Made by a program: the position numbers and the translations under genes
Notes under the pieces: model-generated
Databases searched by the model: none
The model's input: the letters and a program-made list of their open reading frames with translations, nothing else
What the model was told of the DNA's origin: nothing
Shown: one piece after another, positions 44,286 through 54,970 of the stretch
Layout: each line of letters starts with the position of its first letter
How positions within the stretch are numbered: the stretch's first letter is position 1
Source: Diadophis punctatus similis
Lineage: Eukaryota; Chordata; Lepidosauria; Squamata; Dipsadidae
NCBI GenBank assembly: GCA_023053685.1
Contig: JALIGW010000219.1
Coordinates: forward strand, 21,001 to 85,000
Direction of reading: 5' to 3'
DNA: 64,000 bases

Positions 44286-44820
44286 CTTATTTGTATTTTT
44301 TTTATTTGTCAAGCATATATGATTATAAGCAAAGTATAAACAGTAAAACATGATTGAATATATATGTAATAGTACAAGCATGAATAAAAGAGGTATGAAT
44401 ATATGGGTACATTAGGACAGGAACGGTAGGCACGATTGTGTGCTTATGCACGCCCCTTACCGACCTCTTAGGAATGGGGTGAGGTCGATGGTCGATAATC
44501 TGAGGTTAAAGTTTTTGGGGTTTGGGGAAGAAACTACTGAGTCAGGTAAAGTGTTCCAGGCATTGACCATTCTGTTGTTGAAGTCAAATTTTTTGCAATC
44601 AAGTTTGGAGCGGTTTACATTAAGTTTGTATCTATTGTGAGCTCGTGTATTATTGCGGTTGAAGCTGAAGTGGTCGTTAACAGGTAGGACGTTGTGGCGG
44701 ATAATTTTGTGAGCTACACTAAGGTTGGATCGAAGGCGGTGTAGTTCTAATTTTTCAAGTCCTAAAATTTCAAGTCTGGTTTCATAATGATGTTTCTCTT
44801 CATTCATTGAAGACATTCAA
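44286..44820 (-). mobile_element. LINE of the 7436 family, open ORF2 C-terminus
   Basis: Minus frame of 119 codons (44816-44457): HYETRLEILGLEKLELHRLR, VNRSKLDCKKFDFNNRMVNA, WNTLPDSVV, then NFNLRLSTIDL. The pattern (RLR..L, R.F.F..R..N.WN.LP) is the C-terminal module of CR1/L2-type LINEs, but the sequence differs clearly from the main CR1 copies here. Confidence 0.8.
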
Positions 44821-45268
44821 GATGATTAAAGGAAGATTATGCATTCCATAGGTTGTCCAGGCCTCCAGTCCTTTAGATCTTAAGATCTTGCACTAAGATT
44901 TTGAATGGAGGGTAGCAATTGTCTGAAGTTAAAATTGCTTTAAAAAGCAAGGTGTATTGAGATGCGCTGACTTCATGGATACTTGCAGACAGTAATTTTT
45001 TCTCGCCTTCTTCATTGATTTTTTTTGTTTTTGCTTCCCATGTTAGCTTAGGGCTCTAAATTCTCAGGATGTTCCCTACCCAAGTACCAATCAAGGCTGA
45101 TCCTGTTTAGCTTCCAAAATCAGCCAAAAACAAACTATGAATCATCTGCCTCTCTGGATAACTTTCATCACTCTATATCTCTGGAAAACTTCTCCGGGTA
45201 GTTTCATGTTGACATTGATGGGATGGGAGACAAAGCCTTATCCTGAGAAATGCTGTAGACAAAACCAT
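44821..45268. other. No feature recognised
   Basis: Unique-looking sequence. Confidence 0.5.
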
Positions 45269-45345
45269 CCCAAAGATGCCTTTTCAAGCGCCAACTGAAC
45301 TTTCTTTGTTTTTCCTTGAAGACGTTTTGCTTCTCATCCAAACCT
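45269..45345 (-). mobile_element. Fragment of the 28807 foldback family
   Basis: CAAAGATGCCTTTTCAAGCG to TTGAAGACGTTTTGCTTCTC; one arm only. Confidence 0.55.
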
Positions 45346-45765
45346 AGTTCTCTGAGCCAACTGCAAAGTGCCACATCTGGAAGCAAGTGCCCCAATCACT
45401 TTAAAACTTCATCTTTAGGGAACTTTGCAGGTTGTCCTCTCTAACTAAATTGCTCAGGCAGGGCCATTTTATTATGTGAATGGATAACCTTTGATCAATT
45501 GAGGCTTAAAAATATACCGTACTTCTTGGTTCTTATAGCTTCAATGTCACAGTCAATTTCATAGATGAGAACACAGGGCAACAATTTAAATCACCCACAC
45601 AGCTGTTAGAGAAACCTGTGGTTGTGAACTTCACAATTGATGGGCAAATGATTGGGCAAATTGATGGGCAAATAGCTTTCCAGGAACTGAAAATCCTTTT
45701 CTCTTTCTACCCACTCTTGAAATATCCCATCCTTTCTACTGGATTTGACTCAGCATTAGGCACCG
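45346..45765. other. No feature recognised
   Basis: Unique-looking sequence before the solo LTR. Confidence 0.5.
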
Positions 45766-45770
45766 TTTCT

Positions 45771-46506
45771 GTTATGTATTAGGAACATACTGTTTACTCC
45801 AAGGTCCGCTATTCAAGTGGGAAAAAGGAGACTGATGATTGGTTGAGCCCAGTGGTGGGTTCCTACTGGTGTGGTCCACTCTATAGCACTGGTAGCGACC
45901 GGCTGGGGACGTCACGGATGTTGTAACTGGTCATAAATGTGTATGTGTGCGTGCGTGCATACATGTGTGCATGCATAAGGCTGTCAAAACTCAAAAAACA
46001 GGTCAAGTAGCTCTGAGGAGGTCAGTCATAAATTTGAACACTTGCTAAGCAACCGGCCATTAAGCGAGGACCACCTGTATTTGGTTTGCCTTAAGGGTTC
46101 AGAGCTGTATGGAATCTGGTTTCTTTTAATCCTTTGGGGGATTGTAAAAGGTCCAGATGCAGGAATCCTCGTAGGAGGAACTAGGATCGTGATCACTTAG
46201 CCACACCCGCCCAGTCACATGACTATGAAGCCATGCCCGTCCAGTCACATGACCGTCAAGCCACTCCAACCCAGTCACATGACCGCCAAGCCACACCCAC
46301 AAAACTAAGCCACACCCACAAAACTAAGCCACGCCCACATAGTGGTAGTAAAAATTTTAGGAACCCGCCCCTGGTTGAGCCATCTGACAGCTCTGTATTA
46401 AAGGGAGAGCTGTCAGCCTGGCTCCTTTGCTGGATCTTACTGCAGTACAATAAAGAGCTGTTTGTTACAAGCCTGTCTCCAGCCTCTTCAATACCAGAAC
46501 TCAACA
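45771..46506 (+). mobile_element. Solo LTR of an endogenous retroelement, split by a hAT
   Basis: TGTTATG start and CTCAACA end with a perfect 5-bp TSD gtttc (45766-45770, 46507-46511). Without the hAT the LTR is about 204 bases. It shows a CCAAT-type TGATTGGTTG, TATA-like GTATTAAAGG, poly(A) signal AATAAAGAG and a U5 end. No internal viral genes remain. Confidence 0.8.
45850..46373. mobile_element. hAT element inside the solo LTR, perfect TSD
   Basis: CAGTGGTGGGTTCCTACTGG to AGGAACCCGCCCCTG, TSD gttgagcc perfect (45842-45849, 46374-46381). Holds a piece of the 'acttacgacc' repeat near 46010-46080 and CACACCCACAAAACTAAGC repeats. Confidence 0.9.
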
Positions 46507-46511
46507 GTTTC

Positions 46512-47063
46512 TTTCCAAGTCATTCACACATCTTAACATTCTCAAGGTCAAGAAACACTCCTGTAGAGTCTACTCAAGGATTTTTGCTTTGATGGGAAAG
46601 TCCAAGAGAGGCTTCCTTTTGATTCAAAGATCCAGAGGAGCATCGGTGTAGAATTTTAATGCTGGAAAGTTGCTGAATGTTTTTTTTTCTGATTCTATCT
46701 ACAATTGGACATTAAAAAAAAAGAGAGACTGCTGTTTTTCAGTTATTCATAATGTGCTGGTTTTTTGCTGCTGTGCTCCCGCATTGACTGATCAAGATGC
46801 AGGGAATGTTGAACACGTCTTAATTGTTTACAAGGTTAATTTACTACCAGCCCCATGGATTTGTAATTAGAGCGCCATCATTAAGTCACAGCAATAGGCA
46901 TTTATGGGAAATAAGCACATAGATGTGTATCCTTGTATCTGGTCATTGTCTAAATCAATTTGCCACTCATGTTTTTCATGCCCTGGCCAGAAGATACAAG
47001 GATCTGGACACCAGGTGACTAAGCAAATGGGTATCCGAGGTTCTTAAAGTGCCAATGCTTTAG
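46512..47063. other. No feature recognised
   Basis: Unique-looking sequence; several T-runs. Confidence 0.5.
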
Positions 47064-47498
47064 ATTTATTATTAGAGTTGGAAGGGACCTTGTAGGTCAT
47101 CTAGTCCAACCCCCTGCTCAAGCAGGAGTTCCTACACCATTTGAGATAGATGGCAGTCCAGTCTCCTCTTGAAGGTCGCAAGTGTTGGGGCTCTCACAAC
47201 CTCCGCTGGCAAGCTGTTTCACTGGTTGATCGCTCTCACCGTCAGAAAGTTTCTCCTCACTTCCAGGTTGAATCTATCCTTGGTCAGCTTCCATGCGTTA
47301 TTCCTTGTTTGGCTTTCTGGTGCCATAGAGAACAGCCTGACCCCCTCCTCTCTGTGGCATCCCCTCAAGTATTGGAACACTGCTATCATGTCACCCCTGG
47401 TCCTTCTCTTCACTAGACTGGCCAAGCTCAGTTCCTGCAACCGCTCTTTGTATGTTTTATTTTCCAGACCCTTTATCATCCTGGTTGCTCTCTTCTGC
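47064..47498 (-). mobile_element. CR1 LINE 3' part with open RT C-terminus
   Basis: Very like 11109-11545. Minus frame [54 protein letters not shown], then a stop caused by a point change before WN.LP. Confidence 0.88.
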
Positions 47499-47859
47499 AA
47501 ATCTCTCTTTCTATTGCAAATCCGTCATGCATTTGACTTGCCACCCCACAAATGCTCAGCAAAGGCACAGAATCCTGAAACACTTTTTCTTTGAATGTGC
47601 AAGTTTCTGGGTTCAAAGTTTGCAAGGGTATTTCTAAGAGCAAATGGAGAAAAGTCCTTTGAATTCTTAATGGTCAGCGAGCCAAATAGCACTTCAGATC
47701 TAGGAGAAAAGGAAAATTCTCAGTATTCTGTTTTCTTGGGGATAACAAAAGTGCATCCTGTTTATTACATTCAAACTCTCACCCCATTAAAACATATAAA
47801 CTTACTGTTTTGTGCTGTAGCATGTAAAACCTGCTAGAAATGGACTTCCCCTAAGTATC
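47499..47859. other. No feature recognised
   Basis: Unique-looking AT-rich sequence. Confidence 0.5.
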
Positions 47860-48480
47860 ACTATACCACTAGAAAAGGTTGAAAGGATCACGTACCTCGG
47901 TTCCAATTTACATGAAAGCTGGAACATGGCCACTGAAGTAAAGACAAGGATAGAGAAAGCTCGAATAGCATTCTTCAGAATGAAAAAAAGTCTTCTGCAG
48001 TCACGACATAAGCCTAAGATTGAAAACCAGGCTTGTCAGATGCTACATCTTTTCTCTATCCTGCTCTACGGAGTAGAGAGTTGGTCTCGGACAGAAAGCC
48101 ACTTGAAGAGAATAGAAGTATTTGAAATGTAGATTTACAGGCGGCTGTTACGTATAAGCTGGGTTGACAAAATCAGAAATGAGGAGGGGATAAGCCGCCT
48201 GGGAAAGCCAAGGGAAATCATCAAAACCATCAAAAAGCGGAAGTTAGAATATTTTGGACATGTGATGCGACACCCGGAAAAATACGGCATCCTTCACTTA
48301 ATCCTCCAGGGAAAGATTGAAGGCAAACGAGGTCCAGGCAGAAGAAGAACATCATGGCTTCAAAATCTAAGGGGCCGGTTTGGACAAAACTCAACAGCAC
48401 TTTTTCATGCGGCTGTTGATAAAAATAGCATCGGCAACATGATCACCAACATCCGATGACAGATATGGCACAAGAAGAAT
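47860..48480 (+). pseudogene. BovB/R4-type LINE ORF2 C-terminus with one stop
   Basis: Reads VERITYLGSNLHESWNMATE, KTRIEKARIAFFRMK, SILLYGVESW, then FEM, a TAG in place of the usual tryptophan, and continues in the same frame with IYRRLLRISWVDKIRNEEG, KRRKLEYFGHVMR, LILQGKIEGKRGPGRRRTSW to a stop at 48457-48459. Only this nonsense change breaks about 190 codons, so it is a recent relic. Confidence 0.8.
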
Positions 48481-48501
48481 CAGAAAAAACATCACTAGGA
48501 A

Positions 48502-48878
48502 CAGGGGTGGATTCTAACTTATCTCGCCACCTGTTTGCTTCCTCCCTTGCCACGTGGCCGCGCCATGCACATGTGTGTGCGCATGCACAGTGCCGAAAAC
48601 TCGGCTTCTGCACATCTGCAGAAGCAAAACCCAGCAAAAAATAGCCAAAAAAAGAAGGCAGAAACAAGATGGCGGTGCATGCGCAGTGCTGAAAAGTCGG
48701 CTTCTGTGCATCCGCAGAAGCAAAACCCAGCAAAAAAAAAAAAAAAAAACCCCAAAAATTCCCCCAAAAATATGGCGGTGCCCATGGACCGCCACCGACA
48801 GAACCGGCTCCGTGACATCACCACTGGTTTACTACCGGTTCTATAGAACCGGTGTGAACCGGGAGGAACCCACCTCTG
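48502..48878. mobile_element. hAT element, 'GTGGGTTC' group
   Basis: CAGGGGTGGATTCTAACTTA to GGAGGAACCCACCTCTG. Flanks actaggaa / acttggaa (7 of 8). Two inverted CATGCGCAGTGC modules and an A18 run. Confidence 0.87.
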
Positions 48879-48886
48879 ACTTGGAA

Positions 48887-49744
48887 ACAATGTATTAATA
48901 ATTGGAGAGAAAATATCCTCACTTACACTTTTACATCTGTATTCAGTTGTCGAAGACATCTAGGTTTTAATATTCACTGCTATCAGTCTTTGATATCTTC
49001 TATTACAGTATTAATATTAATTATCATTTCTATATATGGTTTTCAGAGCTATATTCATAGTTTTGCGCTGGTAATGCTGAATTTTAGTTATTTCCTATAT
49101 TTTCAAATTTAGATTGCTTCAGTTTACGGGGAGGGTTCTTTTGAATTATTTCACATATCAACAGCATTAATATTTCCAACACTTTCTTTCCTATCTTATG
49201 TTGCATCTTCTTTTTTCTAGCATTAATATTAAATAGACATCTGTAATAGCCTAATACTTCAGATTTGTTGTTGTTTGCAGTTCATTGTCTAGATTGAGAA
49301 AGGTATAAGTTGTAAAGTTTACATTTTTATGTTATTTTATGTTGCTCCGTGACCAAAATAAAGACTGTATTGCAATTATTAATTTATCTGGAAAAGCAAA
49401 TCTAGCTTTTCCTGGAACAGAACTATTTCAATAAAGAGATGGCTAACCAAGAATATATGCCCAGAATTACTTTTTTTCTGGCTCTTGAGCTCTTGATCTG
49501 CTAAGATCATATTCTCAAATTGAGTTATAAAACAACGTTGTGTGGGTAATATAATCCCTTGCTACATGTGTAAAGTTCACGCTCACTACTTCATCGTATT
49601 CTGCCAGTGACACAAGACTCTCCCCAGAATGGCAGCCTTAGCCTCGGAACAGATGAATAAGGTCCCATCTCAGTGGGGTGGGGCCGTGGGGGGTCAGTTC
49701 TGGACCTCTTGTGGCTGTGCAAGGATTTAAGGCTAATTTAGTCC
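48887..49744. other. No gene recognised
   Basis: AT-rich sequence; CCAAAATAAAGACTGTATTG at 49354 looks like an old retrotransposon end. Confidence 0.45.
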
Positions 49745-49769
49745 TTGAGGTCTCCCTCCTGCCTGGCTG

Positions 49770-50610
49770 ACTGTTTCCCATCACTCCCCTCCCCTCCCTT
49801 TCCTCCCCTCCCGTTTCCTTCCCTCCTTTCTCTTCTTCTCCCCTTCCCTTCCCTTTCCTTCTCTTCCCCTCCTTTCCCTCCCCTCTTGTTTCCTTCCCTC
49901 CTTTCTCTTCTTCTCCCCTTCCCTTCCCTTTCCTTCTCTTCCCCTCCTTTCCCTCCCCTCTTGTTTCCTTCCCTCCTTTCTCTTCTTCTCCCCTTCCCTT
50001 CCCCTCCCCTTTCCTTCCCTCCTTTCTCTTCTTCTCCCCTTCCCTTCTCTTCCCCTCCCCTCCCCTCCCCTCCTTTCTCTTCTTCTCCCCTTCCCTTCCC
50101 TTCTCTTCCCCTCCTTCCCCTCCCCTTTCCTTCCCTCCTTTCTCTTCTTCTCCCCTTCCCCTCCTTCCCCTCCCCTCCCCTCCCCTCCCCTCCCCTTCCT
50201 TCTTTCCTTTCTCTTCTTTTCCCCTCCCCTCCCCTTCCCTTCCTTCCCTTCTCTTTCCTCCCCTCTCTTCCACTCCCGTTCCTCCCCTCCCTTCCCCTCC
50301 TCTTCCCTTTGTTCCCCTCCTCTCCCTTCCCTTCACTTATCTCACCTTCCCTTCACTTCTCTTCCCCTCTCCTCCTGTTCCCTCTTTCACTCCCCTTTCC
50401 TCTCCTCCCCTCTGCTCCCCACTCTTCCTTACTTCCCCTCCCCTCCCTGTCCTTCTTTCATCTTCCTTTCCGCTCCCTTCTCCACCTGTTCCCTCCCCTC
50501 CCCTCTCTTCCACTCCCCTCTCCTCTCCTCTCCTCTCCTGCCCTTCCCTTCCCTTCTCTCCCCTTCCCTTCTCCTCCCCTCCCCTCTTCCCTTTCCTCCC
50601 TTCCCCCCTA
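49770..50610 (+). repeat. 840-bp pyrimidine tract with 75-bp minisatellite
   Basis: Nearly pure C/T on the plus strand. TTTCTCTTCTTCTCC recurs at 49827, 49902 and 49977, a 75-base period, decaying into CCCTT/CCCCT mixtures. Frames of 232-288 codons are repeat translations. Confidence 0.95.
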
Positions 50611-51664
50611 AAATGTATTTAGTAAATTCCTAAATACTTTGAGGCAACAAAAAAACGAAGCCTTTGTCCCCCAGGCCCCCAGAAACAAGCACTGTAAAAT
50701 CATCTCATTTTGAGGAAATCCTCTTCTGGATCAAAAGCTGCTTTTTCTCTTTTTAAACAGTTCAAATTATTTTGGAAGCATTTGGGGCTCAAAACAGCTG
50801 CTTTTGAGCAGAGAACAACTGCTTCCCCTTCAGAACAGCCGTTTAAATGATTGTTCTGAATGTGGACCGCTTGGACTTCAAATGACTCCAACAGCTGTAC
50901 GCAACATCCTTAAACCGAGCTGGGAGAAAATGAAGCGTCCTGTCCCTCCGGGGATATGCCATCATAGAAATTATATGTGAGTTTCATCGGGTTTTTCTTG
51001 TATGTTTCTAAGTCTGTTTTCCCAACTTGGAGGATCTCAGCTTGAATTCCGCATGATGGGGTATAAAATTTTGAAGGATTTTGGCCATGGTTCTCTTCTT
51101 CATAACGTTGCAAATCATCACTCATTGCTTTTAGCTGAGGTTTCCCTCTCTCCTTTACCTCGCCAAGCCTCAGAATTGGGTCAAAAATGAATTTCTCAGA
51201 TCTTGCAAATCTTTCTTATAACGTCTCTTCTCGCATCAAGTGTGTGTGTGGGGGGGGGGAATGGAAAAAAGCCGTTTGAAAGAGAGAGAATGGGGATACA
51301 ACGGAGAGATAAATCTGAGAATCATGACTCCTTTTTCTGACAACAGAGAATTAGTGTCACGATATGAAAGAGGAGCAAGGTTTTGCACTGAGTATCCTTG
51401 ATGGATGGCGCTTATGACAACAGAAGCCATCAGCGTGAAATACAAGCAGGGAGGTGAGCAGCAGAAGCCGTGCGCTGAAAGGCAGCCGTCAGCGCAAAGG
51501 ATCTTTCTGCCTGGAGGAACCAAACTCTGCTGATTTCTGGATACAAGACAGAGGCCGTGCCCCATAGCGAAAAGCTGTTGTGGGAAACCAAAGGAACACA
51601 TAAAAAACCCAGGCAGAGCTTTGAACTCACCCTCATGGGCACCATCTTGAATTTGGGTCCCAAT
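50611..51664. other. No gene recognised
   Basis: Unique-looking sequence. On the minus strand the last part (51664 downward) could be the leader of the LTR element below. Confidence 0.4.
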
Positions 51665-52540
51665 TGTTGGAAGAAATATCCAGGTGGTTCAGTTCCAATC
51701 CGGGAGAAAGGCACTGGAGACAAAATGGAGGCTGATTAGAAAGAGGCTCCATTTATTAATGAACAGGACCACCAGGGTTTATGGTTCTTGTTTGATATTG
51801 CGAACAAGGGGGCAAGAACGGAGGCGAGACGGAGTTCAACAGGCTAACAGATACCGTATGTTTATTTATTTATTTTATTTATTTTGTGAGATTTATATAC
51901 CGCCTCACAGTGCAAGCACTCTCTAAGCGGTTCACACCAGTAAGCAATGTATATTTATATTGCCCCCAACAATCTGGGTCCTCATTTTACCTACCTCGGA
52001 AGGATGGAAGGCTGAGTCAACCTTGAGCCGGTGAGATTTGAACCACTGACCTGCGGATCACAGTCAGCTAAAGTGACCTGCAGTACTGCCTCTAACCGCT
52101 GCGCCACCTCGGCTCTTGTTTATTGCTAACAAAGGTTGCCGGAGCGGCAGCTAACTCAATTTCCCACTCAGCTGTCAGCAACAGCTGAGTTCGCGCCAGA
52201 CGGCCTTATATACCGGGCTGTCAAATGGAACAACCAATCAGCAAACAGAATAGCGCCCTCTAGGCGGCGGACCAAAGTGGAAACTGCAGACATAGCAGTT
52301 CTAGTGCAGATGACAAAATGGAGTTGAGGATGGGGGGGTTATATCTTCTTTTGGGCTTTGTATTTGAGCTTCCTGTTCCTGTGCAAGAACATGTATTCTA
52401 TTGGCTGTTGTAGGGGTTATATAGGGGTCATAGCTGGCTCTATAGGCAAAAGGGGAAATGCAAATCCTAGGTGTTTGTCTGAGCTCCCCGGTTTGGTTGA
52501 AGTTTGCTGGAGGTGGTGCAACTGAAAGGGTGTTGGGCAA
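51665..52540 (-). mobile_element. LTR-like region on the minus strand, split by a SINE
   Basis: Minus strand order: CCAAT box (GATTGGTTG near 52235), TATATAAGG near 52210, then AATAAA near 52125, a SINE insertion, GTCTCGCCTCC and a second AATAAA, ending AACA at 51665. This is a U3-R-U5 order. The outer (U3) border and TSD are not resolved, so the end coordinate is approximate. Confidence 0.4.
51858..52117 (-). mobile_element. tRNA-derived SINE with GAGATTTATATACCGCC tail
   Basis: Tail TTTATATACCGCCTCACAG, shared body CAATCTGGGTCCTCATTTTA, tRNA head CTAACCGCTGCGCCACCTCG (plus strand). Flanking tgtttatt on both sides is a likely TSD. The tail differs from 16382; the sister copy is at 58274. 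Confidence 0.82.
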
Positions 52541-53060
52541 TTCCTATTGTGGCTGAAGGCTAATCCTACCTTTGTTCAGACCTTGCTGCAGGGAGTTTCA
52601 AAATATCCTGTCTTGAATGGATTTCTGCCTGCACTATTCACTTTGCCTATGAATAGAGCTATCTAGATACTTGGCTTCTTTCAATAAGCTCTTTATCTCT
52701 TAAGTGCTGACATCTGCTGTGGTCTATTAAGAAAAGTGAGGGTTGCTTTCTGCCTCTAAAAAACCATGTTTCTCCATTTCTCCCTTTGGGGAAATATAAT
52801 TTGCCTTTTTAATATTTCCCAAAATATTTCATTCTTCTAGGGAGGGGGCGCTTCCCACACCATCCTGCAGACATGATTGCCAACCATGACAATCACCTGA
52901 AGTTCTGCAGTCCTATTGACTTCATTGGGAGAGGTTTATGGGTAGCATGGAGAAGCTCAATAGTAGTACTTAGATTGTCTATTGATCATCATCTTCATCA
53001 TATTAGCCCAATCATACAGAGTATGATGCCAAAGTAGACTCCAGTTTGTCCATGTTCAGA
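52541..53060. other. No feature recognised
   Basis: Unique-looking sequence. Confidence 0.5.
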
Positions 53061-53125
53061 TCTTAGATTAACAGAGTTGGAAGGACTTTGTAGGTCTTCT
53101 AGTCCAATCCCCCCCCCAAGCAGGA
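53061..53125 (-). mobile_element. CR1 LINE 3'-tail fragment
   Basis: AACAGAGTTGGAAGGAC, CTAGTCCAATCC and CAAGCAGGAGACCCTAC. Confidence 0.7.
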
Positions 53126-53127
53126 GA

Positions 53128-53481
53128 CCCTACACCTACTTGTGAGAGGGATCTTGGAATCCTAGTGGACCATCACTTAAATAGGAGCAAGCAGTATGAG
53201 GCAGCAACCAAAAAAGCCAATGCAATCCTAGGTTGCATTAGCAGAGGGATAGAATAAAGATCACGTGAAGTATTAGTAGCACTTTACAAAGCCTTAGTAA
53301 GAACACACTTAGAATACTGCATCTAATTTTGGTCACTATGTTATAAAATATATAGAGATTCTGGAAAGAATGAAGAAAAGAGCAACAGGGATGATTAGGG
53401 GCCTGGAGGTTAAAATGTATGAAGAACAGTTGCAGGAATTGGGTATGTCTAATCTAGTGAAAAGAAGGACTAGGGGTGACA
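53128..53481 (+). mobile_element. CR1 LINE fragment, interrupted by L2-like LINE
   Basis: RDLGILVDHHLNRSKQYEAA then an ILERMKKRATGMIRGLEVK-type segment; broken at GGGGTGACAT, which continues as GACATGATAGCAGTCTTCC at 54680 beyond the inserted LINE. Confidence 0.8.
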
Positions 53482-54680
53482 TTTTATTTATTTAGTGTTC
53501 TTATATGCCGCCCTACTCCCTGGGGACTCAGGGCGGCATACAACATGTAAAGAACAACTATAAAACAATATTAATAAATTAATAACAATTTAAACAGATT
53601 TAAAAACATACGAACCATCCATACATGGGGGAGACCTAAGGTATTCAATGGTCTCTGAATCACACCGCCTGCAGGAAGAGCCATGTCTTAATAGCTTTTC
53701 GGAAGGCCAGCAAGGTGGGGATAATTTGGATCTCTGGGGGTAGTTGGTTCCAGAGAGCAGGAGCCCCCACAGAGAAGGCTCTCCCCCTAGGCCCCGGCAA
53801 CCGACATTGTTTGGTTGAAGGGACCTGGAGAAAACCAACTCTGTGGGACCTAATCGGTCGTAGGGAGGTATGAGGTAGGATGCGGTAACCTGGTCCTAAG
53901 CCATGTAGGGCTTTAAAGATGATAATCAACACCTTGAATTGCATCCGGAGACTAATGGGCAACCAGTGCAGCTGGCGGAGTATGGGTGTTAGGGGGGGTG
54001 TATCTTGAGACACCCACCACAGCTCGCGCAGCCGCATTTTGCACCAGTTGGAGTCTCCGGATACTCTCCAAGGGTACCCTACATGTAGAGCGCATTACAA
54101 TAGTCCCATGTAGAGCGCATTACAATAGTCCCATGTAGAGCGCATTACAATAGTCCCATGTAGAGCGCATTACAATAGTCCCATGTAGAGCGCATTACAA
54201 TAGTCCCATGTAGAGCGCATTACAATAGTCCCATGTAGAGCGCATTACAATAGTCCCATGTAGAGCGCATTACAGTAGTCCAGTCGAGAGGTGACAAGGG
54301 CATGAGTGACCATGAGTAGAGCCTCCTTCTCCAGGTATGGTCGCAATTGGTGCACCAGGCGAACCTGTGCAAAGACTCCCCTAGCCACAGCCGTAAGATG
54401 TTGGTCTAATTTTAGCTGTGGATCTAGGAGAACTCCCAAATTGCGAACCGTTTCCAAGGGAGTTAATTTCTCTCCCCCAAGAACCAAGGAGGGACATAGT
54501 CTTTAGGAGGCAATATCCATAGCCATTCAGGGTTGAGCTTGAGCCTGTTCCTACCCATCCATATCCTAACATTGTCCAGGCATTGGCACATCACCTCCAC
54601 TGCCTCCCTGAATTGAGACGGGGTGGAGATGTACAGCTGGGTATTGTCAGCGTACTGATGAAAACTCACTCCATGTCGAC
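53482..54680 (-). mobile_element. L2-like LINE, truncated, ORF relic with tandem-repeat expansion
   Basis: Minus strand: YADNTQLYIS (RT YxDD-box region with ADNT in place of ADDT) near 54655, VRNLGVLLDPQLKLDQHL, LVTSRLDYCNALYMGL, then the repeat at 54082-54281, then LRQLHWLPISLRMQFKVLI, GRAFSVGAPALWNQLPPEIQ and RKAIKTWLF. The 3' end is TTTATTTATTTAGTG. Confidence 0.85.
54082..54281. repeat. 25-bp minisatellite, 8 copies
   Basis: The unit begins CATGTAGAGCGCATTACAAT and ends AGTCC; copies start every 25 bases from 54082 to 54257. The equivalent L2 copy at 63724 has a single unit, so the expansion arose in this copy and shifts its frame. Confidence 0.97.
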
Positions 54681-54682
54681 AT

Positions 54683-54970
54683 GATAGCAGTCTTCCAAGT
54701 CGCTCCATCCCTTTCAACATTTTGCAGGTTGCTCAAGAAATGTCTCTCAAGAAAAGGCCTGGGGGTCCCAGGGGACCTGGGAAATCTTGCGATGGCTGCC
54801 TTACTGTGGCTAACCTCATCTTCTCTGCTCATGTGCTTTTCATACATCTTCTATAGTTTTTAATGATAATTGTTTTTATATATTTATTGGTTTCCTCTTT
54901 TAATTCACTGCTGTGCACCATCCACAGTCAGGTTCTTATGAGATGAGTGGCCATATAAATATAAATAAAT
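54683..54970 (+). mobile_element. Remnant LINE tail sequence
   Basis: After the CR1 stub, the end TATAAATATAAATAAAT with CACTGCTGTGCACCATCC looks like an L2-type 3' end. Low certainty. Confidence 0.4.

Noticed and set aside
49638..50611. Frames of 232 and 288 codons
   Set aside because: Pure C/T or A/G repeat translation.
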